DNA from: Mycobacterium syngnathidarum
GTDB lineage: Bacteria > Actinomycetota > Actinomycetes > Mycobacteriales > Mycobacteriaceae
DNA: 64,000 nt
NCBI RefSeq assembly: GCF_001942625.1
Contig: NZ_MLCL01000004.1
Location: forward strand, 62,001-126,000
Reading direction: 5' to 3'
Below, piece after piece: positions 24,295 to 31,447 of this stretch. The notes under the pieces are model-generated. The model had not been told where the DNA came from, searched no databases, and worked only from the letters and a program-made list of their open reading frames with translations. A program made the translations under genes and the position numbers. Position 1 is the first letter of the stretch; each line of letters starts with the position of its first letter.

Positions 24295-24675
24295 ATGAAC
24301 ACCACCCTCTGGATCATCACGATCGTCGCGGCGGCGGCCTACGCCGCCGGCGGGACCAGCCTGCTGCTGGCGTCGCGGCAGAAGTACCGGTCGATGGGCA
24401 AGACCCAGTATTGGGTCGACGACTTCGGCGACGGCCACCTCAAGGCGATCGGGGCCATCAAACTGGTCGGTGCCATCGGTCTGATTCTCCCCGTGGCCTC
24501 GGGGATCGCGCCGGTGCTGACCCCGGTGGCCGCGTGCGGCCTGGCACTGTTCATGGCCGGTGCGGCCACGACCAGATTCCGTCGCAGCGAGTGGCTCTAC
24601 ATGGCCGGCGACATCGTCTACCTCGGCGTGTTCATCTTCCTGGCCTGGGGCTGGTTCACCCTGCCCGTCACCTGA
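24295..24675 (+). CDS. DoxX-like small membrane protein
   Basis: A 126-aa protein with four hydrophobic segments (LWIITIVAAAAYAAGGTSLL, AIGAIKLVGAIGLILPVASG, VAACGLALFMAGAATTRF, GDIVYLGVFIFLAWGWF), as in the DoxX/DUF4267-like group. Members are often linked to oxidative or respiratory stress. A GGAGCGAGGA site precedes ATG 24295. The candidate ECF41 promoter upstream makes it the likely direct target of the adjacent sigma factor; oxidoreductases and DoxX-like proteins are typical ECF41 partners. It converges on and overlaps the SDR gene by eight bases. Confidence 0.8.
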   Translation: MNTTLWIITIVAAAAYAAGGTSLLLASRQKYRSMGKTQYWVDDFGDGHLKAIGAIKLVGAIGLILPVASGIAPVLTPVAACGLALFMAGAATTRFRRSEWLYMAGDIVYLGVFIFLAWGWFTLPVT

Positions 24676-25441
24676 TGGTGCTCACACCGCCGTCGACCGG
24701 GATGACCGCGCCGGTGATGTAGGCGCTGGCCCGGCTGGCCAGGAACACCGAGATGCCGGCGACGTCGTCGGGCCGGCCGATGCGACCGAGGGGCAGATGG
24801 CCACCTACTTCATCCACGCCGGCCCGCAGCAGCTCCTTGGTCATCCGCGATTCGAACAATCCCGGGGCGATGGCATTGACGAGGATCTTCGGGGCGAGCT
24901 CGCCGGCAAGGTGTTTGGTCAGCATGTGCACGGCGGCCTTGCTGGCGCTATAGGAGAAGTTGTCGCGACCCTTCTCGGGCGCGACGATGCCGTCGATGCT
25001 GCCGGTGTTGATCACGCGGGCCGGATCATCCTCGGTGGCAGCGGCATTCAGCAGCGGGGTGAGCGCGCGGGTCAGCAGGAACACGCCTTTGACGTTGACG
25101 TCATAGACCTTGTCGAATCCGGATTCGGGGAAGTCGTCGTACGGCGCACCCCACGCCGCACCCGCGTTGTTGAACAGAGCGTGGATCGCATCCTCACGTC
25201 CCGTGACGGCCGCGGTGAGGGCGGCGACACCTTCGGCGGTCCCGAGATCGGCAGGCACCGCCGACACCCGGCCCAATGAGCTCAGCGCTTCCACCGCCGC
25301 GTTGAGCTCGGCCTCCTTGCGGCTGGAGAGATACACCGAGGCCCCGGCCTGCAGCAGGCCCCGGGCCATCATCAGGCCGATGCCGCGGCCGCCGCCGGTG
25401 ACGACGGCGACCTTGCCGTCCAATCGGAACAGATCAGTCAT
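24668..25441 (-). CDS. Short-chain dehydrogenase/reductase
   Basis: A 257-aa classical SDR: cofactor motif TGGGRGIG at about residue 15, structural NNAG (GLFNNAG-type, here ALFNNAGAAWG), catalytic Ser in NTGSIDG and Tyr/Lys in YSASKAAVH, C-terminal GAVIPVDGG. It is an NAD(P)-dependent reductase or dehydrogenase with unknown substrate. The ATG follows the stop of the TetR gene by three bases, so the two form an operon; the regulator may respond to this enzyme's substrate. Confidence 0.9.
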   Translation of the reverse strand: MTDLFRLDGKVAVVTGGGRGIGLMMARGLLQAGASVYLSSRKEAELNAAVEALSSLGRVSAVPADLGTAEGVAALTAAVTGREDAIHALFNNAGAAWGAPYDDFPESGFDKVYDVNVKGVFLLTRALTPLLNAAATEDDPARVINTGSIDGIVAPEKGRDNFSYSASKAAVHMLTKHLAGELAPKILVNAIAPGLFESRMTKELLRAGVDEVGGHLPLGRIGRPDDVAGISVFLASRASAYITGAVIPVDGGVSTIR

Positions 25442-25444
25442 GGT

Positions 25445-26122
25445 TTAGGCCTTCTGGTCGATCTCGACACCGAGCGGGGATTCGTTGCGGACCACTTCGT
25501 CGCGGATCAGGCCGCGCAGCAGCGCGGTGCTGAACTCGACGGCGATCTCCTGGGCGGTCCGCCTGCCGTGCGGTCGCAACCAGCGGTAGGAGCCCAGCGT
25601 CATCCCGATGTAGCCGAGGGCCAGGACATGCGAATCGCAGTCGTAGAACTCACCGCTGGCGATGCCTCGGTCGATCACGTCGCGGACGTGCTCGTAGACC
25701 TGGGTCTCGGCGTGCCGGATGTAGGCCACCTGCTCTTCGGTGAACCACTCCGCGATGTAGGGGCCTTCCTGGAAGTACACGGCCGCGCGCTCCAGGTCGT
25801 TGGCGATGCCGACGAGCAGCCGCCGGGTGAAGTTGTAGATGGTTTCGCGGGCCGAGGCCGTGGGGTCGTCATGCAGGGCCTCGACGGTGAAGTCCGCGGT
25901 GCTCTTGTAGATGTCGTAGAGGATCAGCGACTTGCTCGAGTAGTAGTGATAGACGGTGGCCTTGTTGAGCCCGACAGCCTCGGCGACGTCGTCCATGCGG
26001 GTGCCGTGATAGCCGCGGGCGGCGAACAGTTTGGCCGCGACAGTCAGCAGCTCATCGCGGCGGGACGTCCCGTTGGCGGCCGCGCCTCCGCGCCCCCGGC
26101 CGCCCTCTGCATCGGATGACAT
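25445..26122 (-). CDS. TetR/AcrR-family transcriptional regulator
   Basis: A 225-aa regulator with the TetR helix-turn-helix at about residues 22-68 (RRDELLTVAAKLFAARGYHG, VGLNKATVYHYYSSK) and a helical ligand domain with EGPYIAEWFTEEQVAYIRHA. The C-terminal pattern resembles regulators of acyl-CoA or steroid metabolism, but that is only a hint. It probably controls itself and the SDR directly downstream. A TCAAC/GTTGA inverted repeat upstream is the candidate operator. Confidence 0.87.
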   Translation of the reverse strand: MSSDAEGGRGRGGAAANGTSRRDELLTVAAKLFAARGYHGTRMDDVAEAVGLNKATVYHYYSSKSLILYDIYKSTADFTVEALHDDPTASARETIYNFTRRLLVGIANDLERAAVYFQEGPYIAEWFTEEQVAYIRHAETQVYEHVRDVIDRGIASGEFYDCDSHVLALGYIGMTLGSYRWLRPHGRRTAQEIAVEFSTALLRGLIRDEVVRNESPLGVEIDQKA

Positions 26123-26168
26123 AGCACACTCACTATCAGCATCGCCCGGACCTTGCCCAGGAAATCAA

Positions 26169-26184
26169 TCAACTAGATGGTTGA
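26169..26184. promoter_or_regulatory. Inverted repeat TCAAC-N6-GTTGA upstream of the TetR gene
   Basis: Five-base arms in an AT-rich patch 47 bases before the TetR start and 65 bases before the microprotein start. Position and size fit a TetR operator that could affect both directions. Confidence 0.4.
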
Positions 26185-26236
26185 ACAGTGTAGGCAATTC
26201 CGTTCGCGGCCCTGTTCCGGCCTTGCCTACTGCGTC

Positions 26237-26242
26237 TAGACT
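26237..26242 (+). promoter_or_regulatory. -10 box TAGACT for the leaderless microprotein gene
   Basis: TANNNT motif followed by exactly six bases and an ATG at 26249, the standard geometry of leaderless mycobacterial starts. No Shine-Dalgarno sequence is present. Confidence 0.55.
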
Positions 26243-26248
26243 CCGGGC

Positions 26249-26359
26249 ATGGATCCGAATCCTGACTACGACCTCAGCGACGAGAGCGACTTCTTCTTTC
26301 CGTGGCTGGCCTGGGGTCTGCGCGGCGTCTACCCGCCGCCCGCTTATCCCCCGGTGTGA
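26249..26359 (+). CDS. 36-aa acidic/proline-aromatic microprotein, leaderless
   Basis: The frame reads MDPNPDYDLSDESDFFFP and continues WLAWGLRGVYPPPAYPPV before TGA. The N-terminal half is acidic, followed by an aromatic block (FFFPWLAWG) that could insert into or lie on a membrane, and a Pro-rich tail. A TAGACT box six bases upstream makes it a canonical leaderless gene. The stop ends one base before the stop of the convergent CGNR gene, so the frame fills the gap exactly. I know no family. It is supported by start geometry, composition and fit; conservation would decide. Confidence 0.55.
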   Translation: MDPNPDYDLSDESDFFFPWLAWGLRGVYPPPAYPPV

Positions 26360-26887
26360 TCAGGACTGTTCGTCAGTCTTCGCAGTCCTTGCGCGCTGGT
26401 GATGCCGGCGCGCCTTCATGCGGTTTCCGCAGGTAGCCATCGAACACCAACGTGCGGTGTTCGGCTTGCTGCGATCCATCAAGAACAGCCGGCAGTCCGC
26501 GTTCGCACACGCGCGTAGTCGCCCAGGGCTTGTGGCCCGCAACGCATCCCACGCCAAGATGGCCCGCAGGGCTCCGCGCCGCGCGCCATCGGCATCGAGT
26601 TCCCAGTTCAAACCGTGCTGCGTGGCGTGTGCCCGCAGTACCGCCTCCTCGAGAAACGGCTCGAGCACTGTCGCCGTCTCGGTTCCGCGCACCACGGCCT
26701 GAAGCACATTCCGGGCGCCGACCAGTTCGGCCAGTTCGGCTTCGGCCACCTCGTGCTTCAACAGCCATGCCCGCGCCTGCCGCGGATCCGCCAGCACGTC
26801 GCGCTGTCTTCCGTCGACCACAGGCGTGGTGTTGAGCAGATCGAGCAGCAAGACCTCGTCGTGCCGGCCCACCTCCATCAGCGCCAT
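26360..26887 (-). CDS. CGNR zinc-finger / ABATE-domain putative transcription regulator
   Basis: A 175-aa protein from ATG 26887 (MALMEVGRHDEVLLLDLLNT), which has a perfect GGAGG site at 26894-26898; this start is preferred over the ATG at 26941. The N-terminal ABATE-type helical domain (DLLNTTPVVDG, ARAWLLKHEVAEAELAEL) is followed by a zinc finger at the C-terminus: LRACANADCRLFLMDRS and WCSMATCGNRMKARRHH, with the CGNR signature. Such proteins are predicted stress-linked DNA-binding regulators. It is divergent from the hydrolase operon, with two inverted repeats between them. Confidence 0.88.
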   Translation of the reverse strand: MALMEVGRHDEVLLLDLLNTTPVVDGRQRDVLADPRQARAWLLKHEVAEAELAELVGARNVLQAVVRGTETATVLEPFLEEAVLRAHATQHGLNWELDADGARRGALRAILAWDALRATSPGRLRACANADCRLFLMDRSKPNTARWCSMATCGNRMKARRHHQRARTAKTDEQS

Positions 26888-26929
26888 ATCTAACCTCCAA
26901 ATACCTATTGACAGGTTATGCGCCCGGGC

Positions 26930-26945
26930 GTTAGATGTCACTAAC
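26930..26945. promoter_or_regulatory. Inverted repeat GTTAG-N6-CTAAC (candidate CGNR operator)
   Basis: Perfect five-base arms in the 85-base region between the CGNR gene and the hydrolase operon; only two bases separate it from the second palindrome. Confidence 0.45.
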
Positions 26946-26947
26946 CG

Positions 26948-26963
26948 CTTAAATCAGTTTAAG
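26948..26963. promoter_or_regulatory. Perfect palindrome CTTAAATCAGTTTAAG overlapping the hydrolase ribosome binding site
   Basis: Six-base arms with a four-base centre. Its right end runs into the AAGGAG site of the hydrolase gene, so a bound protein or an RNA hairpin would block expression. Confidence 0.45.
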
Positions 26964-26972
26964 GAGTTAGCC

Positions 26973-27836
26973 ATGATCGTTCACCACCGCTTCGCCACCG
27001 TCGAAGGGCAGCGACTGTTCTACCGCGAGGCCGGCGCACCTGACGCACCGGCGATCGTGCTGCTACACGGGTTTCCGACGAGCTCATTCATGTTCCGCGA
27101 CCTGATCCCCCGACTGGCCGAGCACTACCACGTCATCGCGCCCGACCACCTGGGGTACGGCCACTCCGACGCACCGGCCGCCGACGAATTCGACTACACC
27201 TTCGACGCCCTGGCCGACCTCACCGACGGCCTGCTGAACCACCTCGCGGTGTCGCGCTACGCGATCTACGTTCAGGACTACGGCGCCCCGATCGGCTGGC
27301 GGCTGGCCCTGCGGCATCCCGAGGCCATCACCGCGATCGTCACGCAGAACGGCAACGGCTATGACGAAGGTTTCGTCGAGAGCTTCTGGAACGGAGTGTG
27401 GGCCTACCAGCGCGAGCAGACCCCCGAGACCGAGGCGGGCGTGCGGACCGCGTTGAGCATCGACGGCATCAAGTGGCAGTACCTGACCGGAGTTTCCGAC
27501 GAGAGCCTGGTCAACCCCGACACCTGGGTGCACGACGCGGCGATGGTCGCCCGGCCGGGCAATGATCTGGTGCAGCTCAAGCTGTTCCGCGACTACGCCA
27601 CCAACGCCCCGCTGTATCCCACGCTGCACGAATACCTGCGCACCAGCGGGGTCCCCGTGCTGGCCGTGTGGGGTGCCGGAGATCCGATCTTCGGGCCCGA
27701 CGGGGCACGCGCCTTTGGCAAGGACGCCGTCGACGCCGAGATCCACCTGCTCGACGGCGGACACTTCCTGTTGGAGACTCACGGCGACGAGGTCGCGAAC
27801 CTGATCGACAGCTTCCTCCAGCGACGGGTCAGCTGA
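26973..27836 (+). CDS. Alpha/beta hydrolase with Asp nucleophile (haloalkane dehalogenase / epoxide hydrolase type)
   Basis: A 287-aa hydrolase from ATG 26973, with AAGGAG at 26961-26966. The oxyanion motif is LLHGFPTSSFMFRDLIP (about residues 30-46). The nucleophile elbow is YVQDYGAPIGW with Asp102, as in haloalkane dehalogenases, fluoroacetate dehalogenases and epoxide hydrolases rather than Ser esterases. The acid region is GAGDPIFGP and the catalytic His is in LDGGHFLLETH. It therefore likely opens C-halogen or epoxide bonds by a covalent Asp ester. The stop shares a base with the next ATG (TGATG), and a haloacid dehalogenase follows, which makes organohalide turnover an attractive but unproven role. 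Confidence 0.88.
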   Translation: MIVHHRFATVEGQRLFYREAGAPDAPAIVLLHGFPTSSFMFRDLIPRLAEHYHVIAPDHLGYGHSDAPAADEFDYTFDALADLTDGLLNHLAVSRYAIYVQDYGAPIGWRLALRHPEAITAIVTQNGNGYDEGFVESFWNGVWAYQREQTPETEAGVRTALSIDGIKWQYLTGVSDESLVNPDTWVHDAAMVARPGNDLVQLKLFRDYATNAPLYPTLHEYLRTSGVPVLAVWGAGDPIFGPDGARAFGKDAVDAEIHLLDGGHFLLETHGDEVANLIDSFLQRRVS

Positions 27837-28513
27837 TGAGACCCGGCGTGCTGGTGTTCGACGTCAACGAGACCCTCATCGACATCGAGTCCCTGCAACC
27901 ACATTTCGAGCGGATGTTCGGCGACTCGCAGGTCCTGCGCGAATGGTTCAACCAACTCGTGATGTACTCCATGGCCATCACGGTGTCGGGGCGATACACC
28001 GATTTCTTCACACTCGGCCAGGCTGTGCTGCGGATGACGGCCGATACCCGCCGGGTGGATCTCACCGAGGACGATCTCGTCACACTCGCCGACGGCATGC
28101 GCACCATGCCGGCCCACACCGATGCCGCCGATGGACTGCAGCGTCTCCGTGACAACGGCTATCGCCTTGTGACCCTGACAAATTCACCACACAGCGACAA
28201 CCTCACGCCCTTGGATCACGCGGGGCTGGCGGGCTATTTCGAGCACCAGTTCACAGTCGGCACCCAGCGCGCCTTCAAGCCGGCTCCGTCGCTGTACACC
28301 GGCGTGGCCGACCAGCTGGGTGTGGCGCCGTCCGACTGCATGATGGTGGCCGCCCACATGTGGGACACGCTGGGCGCCCAGGCCGCCGGATTCAGCGGAG
28401 CACTCATCACCCGCCCCGGCAACGCTGTGTTGCGAGCACCCGACGTGCCCGCGCCCACTGTCGTCGCATCAGATCTGTTACAGCTCAACGACATACTGGA
28501 GAAACTCTCATGA
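27836..28513 (+). CDS. Haloacid dehalogenase, type II
   Basis: A 225-aa HAD-superfamily hydrolase. Motif I is LVFDVNETLID with the nucleophile Asp9; motif II is LVTLTNSPHSDN, motif III Lys in FKPAPSLY, and the type II signature near the end is MMVAAHMWDTLGAQAAGF. Type II enzymes hydrolyse L-2-haloacids to D-2-hydroxyacids by attack of this Asp on the carbon bearing the halogen. The gene overlaps its neighbours on both sides (TGATG before, ATGA after), so three proteins are made as a unit. Without substrate data a phosphatase function cannot be excluded. Confidence 0.88.
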   Translation: MRPGVLVFDVNETLIDIESLQPHFERMFGDSQVLREWFNQLVMYSMAITVSGRYTDFFTLGQAVLRMTADTRRVDLTEDDLVTLADGMRTMPAHTDAADGLQRLRDNGYRLVTLTNSPHSDNLTPLDHAGLAGYFEHQFTVGTQRAFKPAPSLYTGVADQLGVAPSDCMMVAAHMWDTLGAQAAGFSGALITRPGNAVLRAPDVPAPTVVASDLLQLNDILEKLS

Positions 28514-29493
28514 CCACACAGATGCGCGCGATCGTTCTTGACGGGTTCGGTGGGCTGAATCACCTGGTCTACACGGACATCCCCAAGCCCGAACCCAGCG
28601 CCGGAGAGGTCGTCATCCAGATCAAGGCCTTCGGTATCAATCATGCCGAGATGCACATGCGGCGCGGGGAATGGGCCGAGGCGGCCGAGGTCAGCGGCAT
28701 CGAGTGCGTCGGCATCGTCGACTCGTGCCCGGGCGGCGAGTTCCCGGTCGGCGCCAAGGTCGCCGCGCTCATGGGTGGGTTGGGCAGGACCATAAACGGC
28801 AGCTACGCCGAGTACACCCGGGTACGTGCCGCGAACGTCGCGCTCATCGACGCCGACTTGCCGTGGGACCAGCTGGCCGCTCTACCCGAAACCTATGCGA
28901 CGGCGTGGACCTGCCTGTTCCGCAACCTCGACCTGCAACCCGGCCAAACCCTGGTGATCCGCGGCGCCACATCGTCGTTCGGCCAGGCGGCTGTCAAGCT
29001 CGCCGTCAATGCGGGCGCACACGTCATCGCCACCACGCGCAATCGCGAGCGTTTCGCGCTACTCGAGGGACTCGGCGTCGCCCGCGCCGAAAAGGAAAGA
29101 GCCGGTCTCAGCACGGACCTCGCCGAGTCCGGAAACGTCGACGCGGTGCTCGACCTCGTCGGCAACAGCACGATCCTCGACTCGCTCGACATGCTGCGGC
29201 GCGGCGGAACCGCCTGCCTGGCAGGCTGGTTGGGCGGCCTCGACCCGATCCCCGACTTCAACCCGCTGCTGCAGATGGCCAGCGGTGTCAATCTGACGTT
29301 CTTCGGCAGCTTCGTGTTCGGCTCACCCGGGTTCCCGCTGTCAGATGTGCCGTTGGGCGACATCGCCCGCCAGGTCGCCGACGGCACGTTGGAGGCCGCG
29401 CCGTCGCGGGTGTTCACTTTCGATCAGATCCGCGAAGCGCATGAGGTCATGGAGTCAGGCACCGCGGGCGGAAAGATGGTGGTGGTCGTCTGA
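28510..29493 (+). CDS. MDR-family zinc-free quinone oxidoreductase
   Basis: A 327-aa medium-chain reductase. N-terminal GroES-like domain (GEVVIQIKAFGINHAEMHMR) and Rossmann domain with TLVIRGATSSFGQAAVKLA, the AT/S-SFG form typical of NADPH quinone reductases. No structural Cys tetrad or catalytic Zn ligands are seen, so the enzyme should be a zinc-free reductase of enones, quinones or aldehydes. ATG overlaps the TGA of the haloacid dehalogenase. It is the last gene of the three-gene operon; the hairpin at 29508-29564 follows. Confidence 0.88.
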   Translation: MTTQMRAIVLDGFGGLNHLVYTDIPKPEPSAGEVVIQIKAFGINHAEMHMRRGEWAEAAEVSGIECVGIVDSCPGGEFPVGAKVAALMGGLGRTINGSYAEYTRVRAANVALIDADLPWDQLAALPETYATAWTCLFRNLDLQPGQTLVIRGATSSFGQAAVKLAVNAGAHVIATTRNRERFALLEGLGVARAEKERAGLSTDLAESGNVDAVLDLVGNSTILDSLDMLRRGGTACLAGWLGGLDPIPDFNPLLQMASGVNLTFFGSFVFGSPGFPLSDVPLGDIARQVADGTLEAAPSRVFTFDQIREAHEVMESGTAGGKMVVVV

Positions 29494-29507
29494 ACACTCA
29501 GCTCCGC

Positions 29508-29564
29508 CGAAAGTGACGCCATGGTGGTTGCCCGTGCCGGTTTACGACCACGGCGTCACTTTCG
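29508..29564. terminator. Long inverted repeat between convergent genes (bidirectional terminator or palindromic repeat)
   Basis: Arms of 21 bases, 29508-29528 and 29544-29564, match at 19 positions around a 15-base loop; the arm core is CGAAAGTGACGCC. It sits in the 86-base gap between the MDR gene (+) and the DUF3159 gene (-), ideal for terminating both. There is no T tract. A related half-motif (GAAAGTGAC with GTTACTTTC) occurs behind fadD5, so this may be a dispersed palindrome used as terminator. Confidence 0.6.
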
Positions 29565-29579
29565 TTGCATGGCCGGGGT

Positions 29580-30194
29580 TCAGGCCGCCGAGCTTGGCAG
29601 CGCCCGGATCGCGTAGCGGGCACTGAGCAGGACCAGCGTGGTGGTGACGACGAACAATGGCCAGCCCATCGCCAGCCGCGCCACCGCGAGCAGTCCGTCC
29701 TGACCCGTGTCGTAGAGATAGTTCTGCACCAGGAACCGCGACCAGGACACGGTCGCCAAGACCGCGGTGACGACGTTGAAGACCAGCCGCACCCCAGGCA
29801 CCTGGCGCCAGGCGCCGTCACGACCGGTGGCCCAAGCCCAGATGACGCCGACAAGAGGACGTCTGACGAGGATCGAGACGGTCATCGCGACGGCCGAGGC
29901 CAGGGACATCCAGATACCCGGGAGAAAGAAGTCCTTGGCTTGACCGGTTGCGAGGGCCAGCAACGCACAGGCCGCCACCCCGACGAACCCCCACAGCGCG
30001 GGCCGGACCGATTCGCGGCGCAGTAGCTGCCAGGCGAGCACGGCCGCGGCGGTGACCAACGCGGCGATGATTGCGGGCACCCGCCCCGACAGGGCCGAGA
30101 CGGTCGCGTACACGGTCACCGGCAATGCCGAATAGACCATCCCGCTCACACCGCCGACGCGCGCCATCAATCCATCGAGTGGGGAATCCTTCAT
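29580..30194 (-). CDS. DUF3159 family membrane protein
   Basis: A 204-aa protein with about six hydrophobic segments (VPAIIAALVTAAAVLAWQLL, ALWGFVGVAACALLALATG, FLPGIWMSLASAVAMTVSIL, LVFNVVTAVLATVSWSRFLV, PLFVVTTTLVLLSARYAIRA). The central motif GQAKDFFLPGI and VRRPLVGVIW are typical of DUF3159, an actinobacterial membrane family of unknown function. It is divergent from the CorA-type gene with 121 bases between starts. No operon partner is evident. Confidence 0.8.
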   Translation of the reverse strand: MKDSPLDGLMARVGGVSGMVYSALPVTVYATVSALSGRVPAIIAALVTAAAVLAWQLLRRESVRPALWGFVGVAACALLALATGQAKDFFLPGIWMSLASAVAMTVSILVRRPLVGVIWAWATGRDGAWRQVPGVRLVFNVVTAVLATVSWSRFLVQNYLYDTGQDGLLAVARLAMGWPLFVVTTTLVLLSARYAIRALPSSAA

Positions 30195-30315
30195 GGGATG
30201 TGGGCCTCGCGTTCAAGATCCGGCAGGACCCTACCGAGAGTACCCAGCTCAGCAGACCAGCCCGGCCGGAGGGAATGACCACCACAACGATCCCGCGGTG
30301 CTTGGATGGATCTTC

Positions 30316-31329
30316 GTGAGACAAGTGCAGGGACGGGTGTGGCGCTCGGGCAAGCCGGCTGACGGCTTCACGTTCGCGAGCATTTCGGACTGTCTGACCG
30401 ACGAGAACACCTTGGTGTGGGCCGACATCTACGATCCCGACCACGAGGCGCTTCGCGAGTTGGCCGGAGAACTCGGGCTCAACATGTGGGCCGTCGAAGA
30501 TGCCGTCGCACCCAAGGAACGCACCAAAACCTCGGTGTACCAAACACATACGTTCTTTACCGTGTACGCGGTCGACACCTGTGTGCCCGGCGAGGACGCA
30601 CCGCCCGACACCTCGCTGCTGGTGAAACACCGCATCTCGGCCTTCGTCCTGCCGCGGGGCCTGATCACCGTGCGGTTGCCCAGCGTCAACGGTGCGGCCA
30701 CCGAGTTCGACATCGACGAGGTATCCCGACGCTTCGATGACCTGGGTGGCCAGCGGTACGGCGTCGGCGCGCTGGTGCACGGTCTGCTCGACGTCGTGGT
30801 GGACGGGCACTTCGAGGCCGTCGAGGCACTCGACGACGCCATCGAATCCCTCGAGGACGAGTTGTTCGCCGACAGCGCCCCGCGGCGCGGACTGCAGCGG
30901 CGCACCTTTCAGCTGCGCAAGGACCTGGTCGAGCTGCGCCGGGTGGTACTGCCGATGCGTGAGGTCGTCAGTACCATCCAGCACCGCAGGCTCGACTCGT
31001 CCACCTCGTCTGCCCTCGACCCGCTGTACGCCGACCTGTACGACCATGTGCTGCGTGCCTCGGAGTGGACCGAATCCCTGCGCGACATGATCACCACGGT
31101 GTTCGAGACCAACCTGTCCCTGCAGGACGCGCGGCTCAACACGGTGATGAAGAAACTCAGCGGCTGGGCCGCGATCATCGCGGTGCCGACCGCGATCACG
31201 GGCTTCTACGGCCAGAACGTCATGTACCCCGGGATCAACACCGTCGTGGGCTTCATCGCCAGCAGCATTTTGATTGTTGTGCTCGTGATCCTGTTGTATG
31301 TGATGTTCAAACGCCGGGACTGGCTGTAA
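30316..31329 (+). CDS. CorA-family divalent cation transporter with GQN variant motif
   Basis: A 337-aa protein from GTG 30316 ([17 protein letters not shown]), behind a GGATGGA stretch. Large cytoplasmic N-terminal domain (1-275) with the family pattern [20 protein letters not shown] and a long helix ([20 protein letters not shown]), then two transmembrane helices ([20 protein letters not shown] and [19 protein letters not shown]). The CorA selectivity motif, normally YGMN, is YGQN here. GMN is the Mg-selective hallmark; Gln in place of Met is seen in some actinobacterial members, so ion specificity is uncertain. Homopentameric channel expected. Confidence 0.87.
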   Translation: MRQVQGRVWRSGKPADGFTFASISDCLTDENTLVWADIYDPDHEALRELAGELGLNMWAVEDAVAPKERTKTSVYQTHTFFTVYAVDTCVPGEDAPPDTSLLVKHRISAFVLPRGLITVRLPSVNGAATEFDIDEVSRRFDDLGGQRYGVGALVHGLLDVVVDGHFEAVEALDDAIESLEDELFADSAPRRGLQRRTFQLRKDLVELRRVVLPMREVVSTIQHRRLDSSTSSALDPLYADLYDHVLRASEWTESLRDMITTVFETNLSLQDARLNTVMKKLSGWAAIIAVPTAITGFYGQNVMYPGINTVVGFIASSILIVVLVILLYVMFKRRDWL

Positions 31330-31447
31330 CCCGAGCTGGGCCGTTGATCACATCCCCCAAAAGGGGCATGGGCGTTATCTGAACACAAATGCGACACTCT
31401 TCCAGGCTGAACTAAGAGGCCTACCAGAAAGAAACGGAGCGGAGTCG

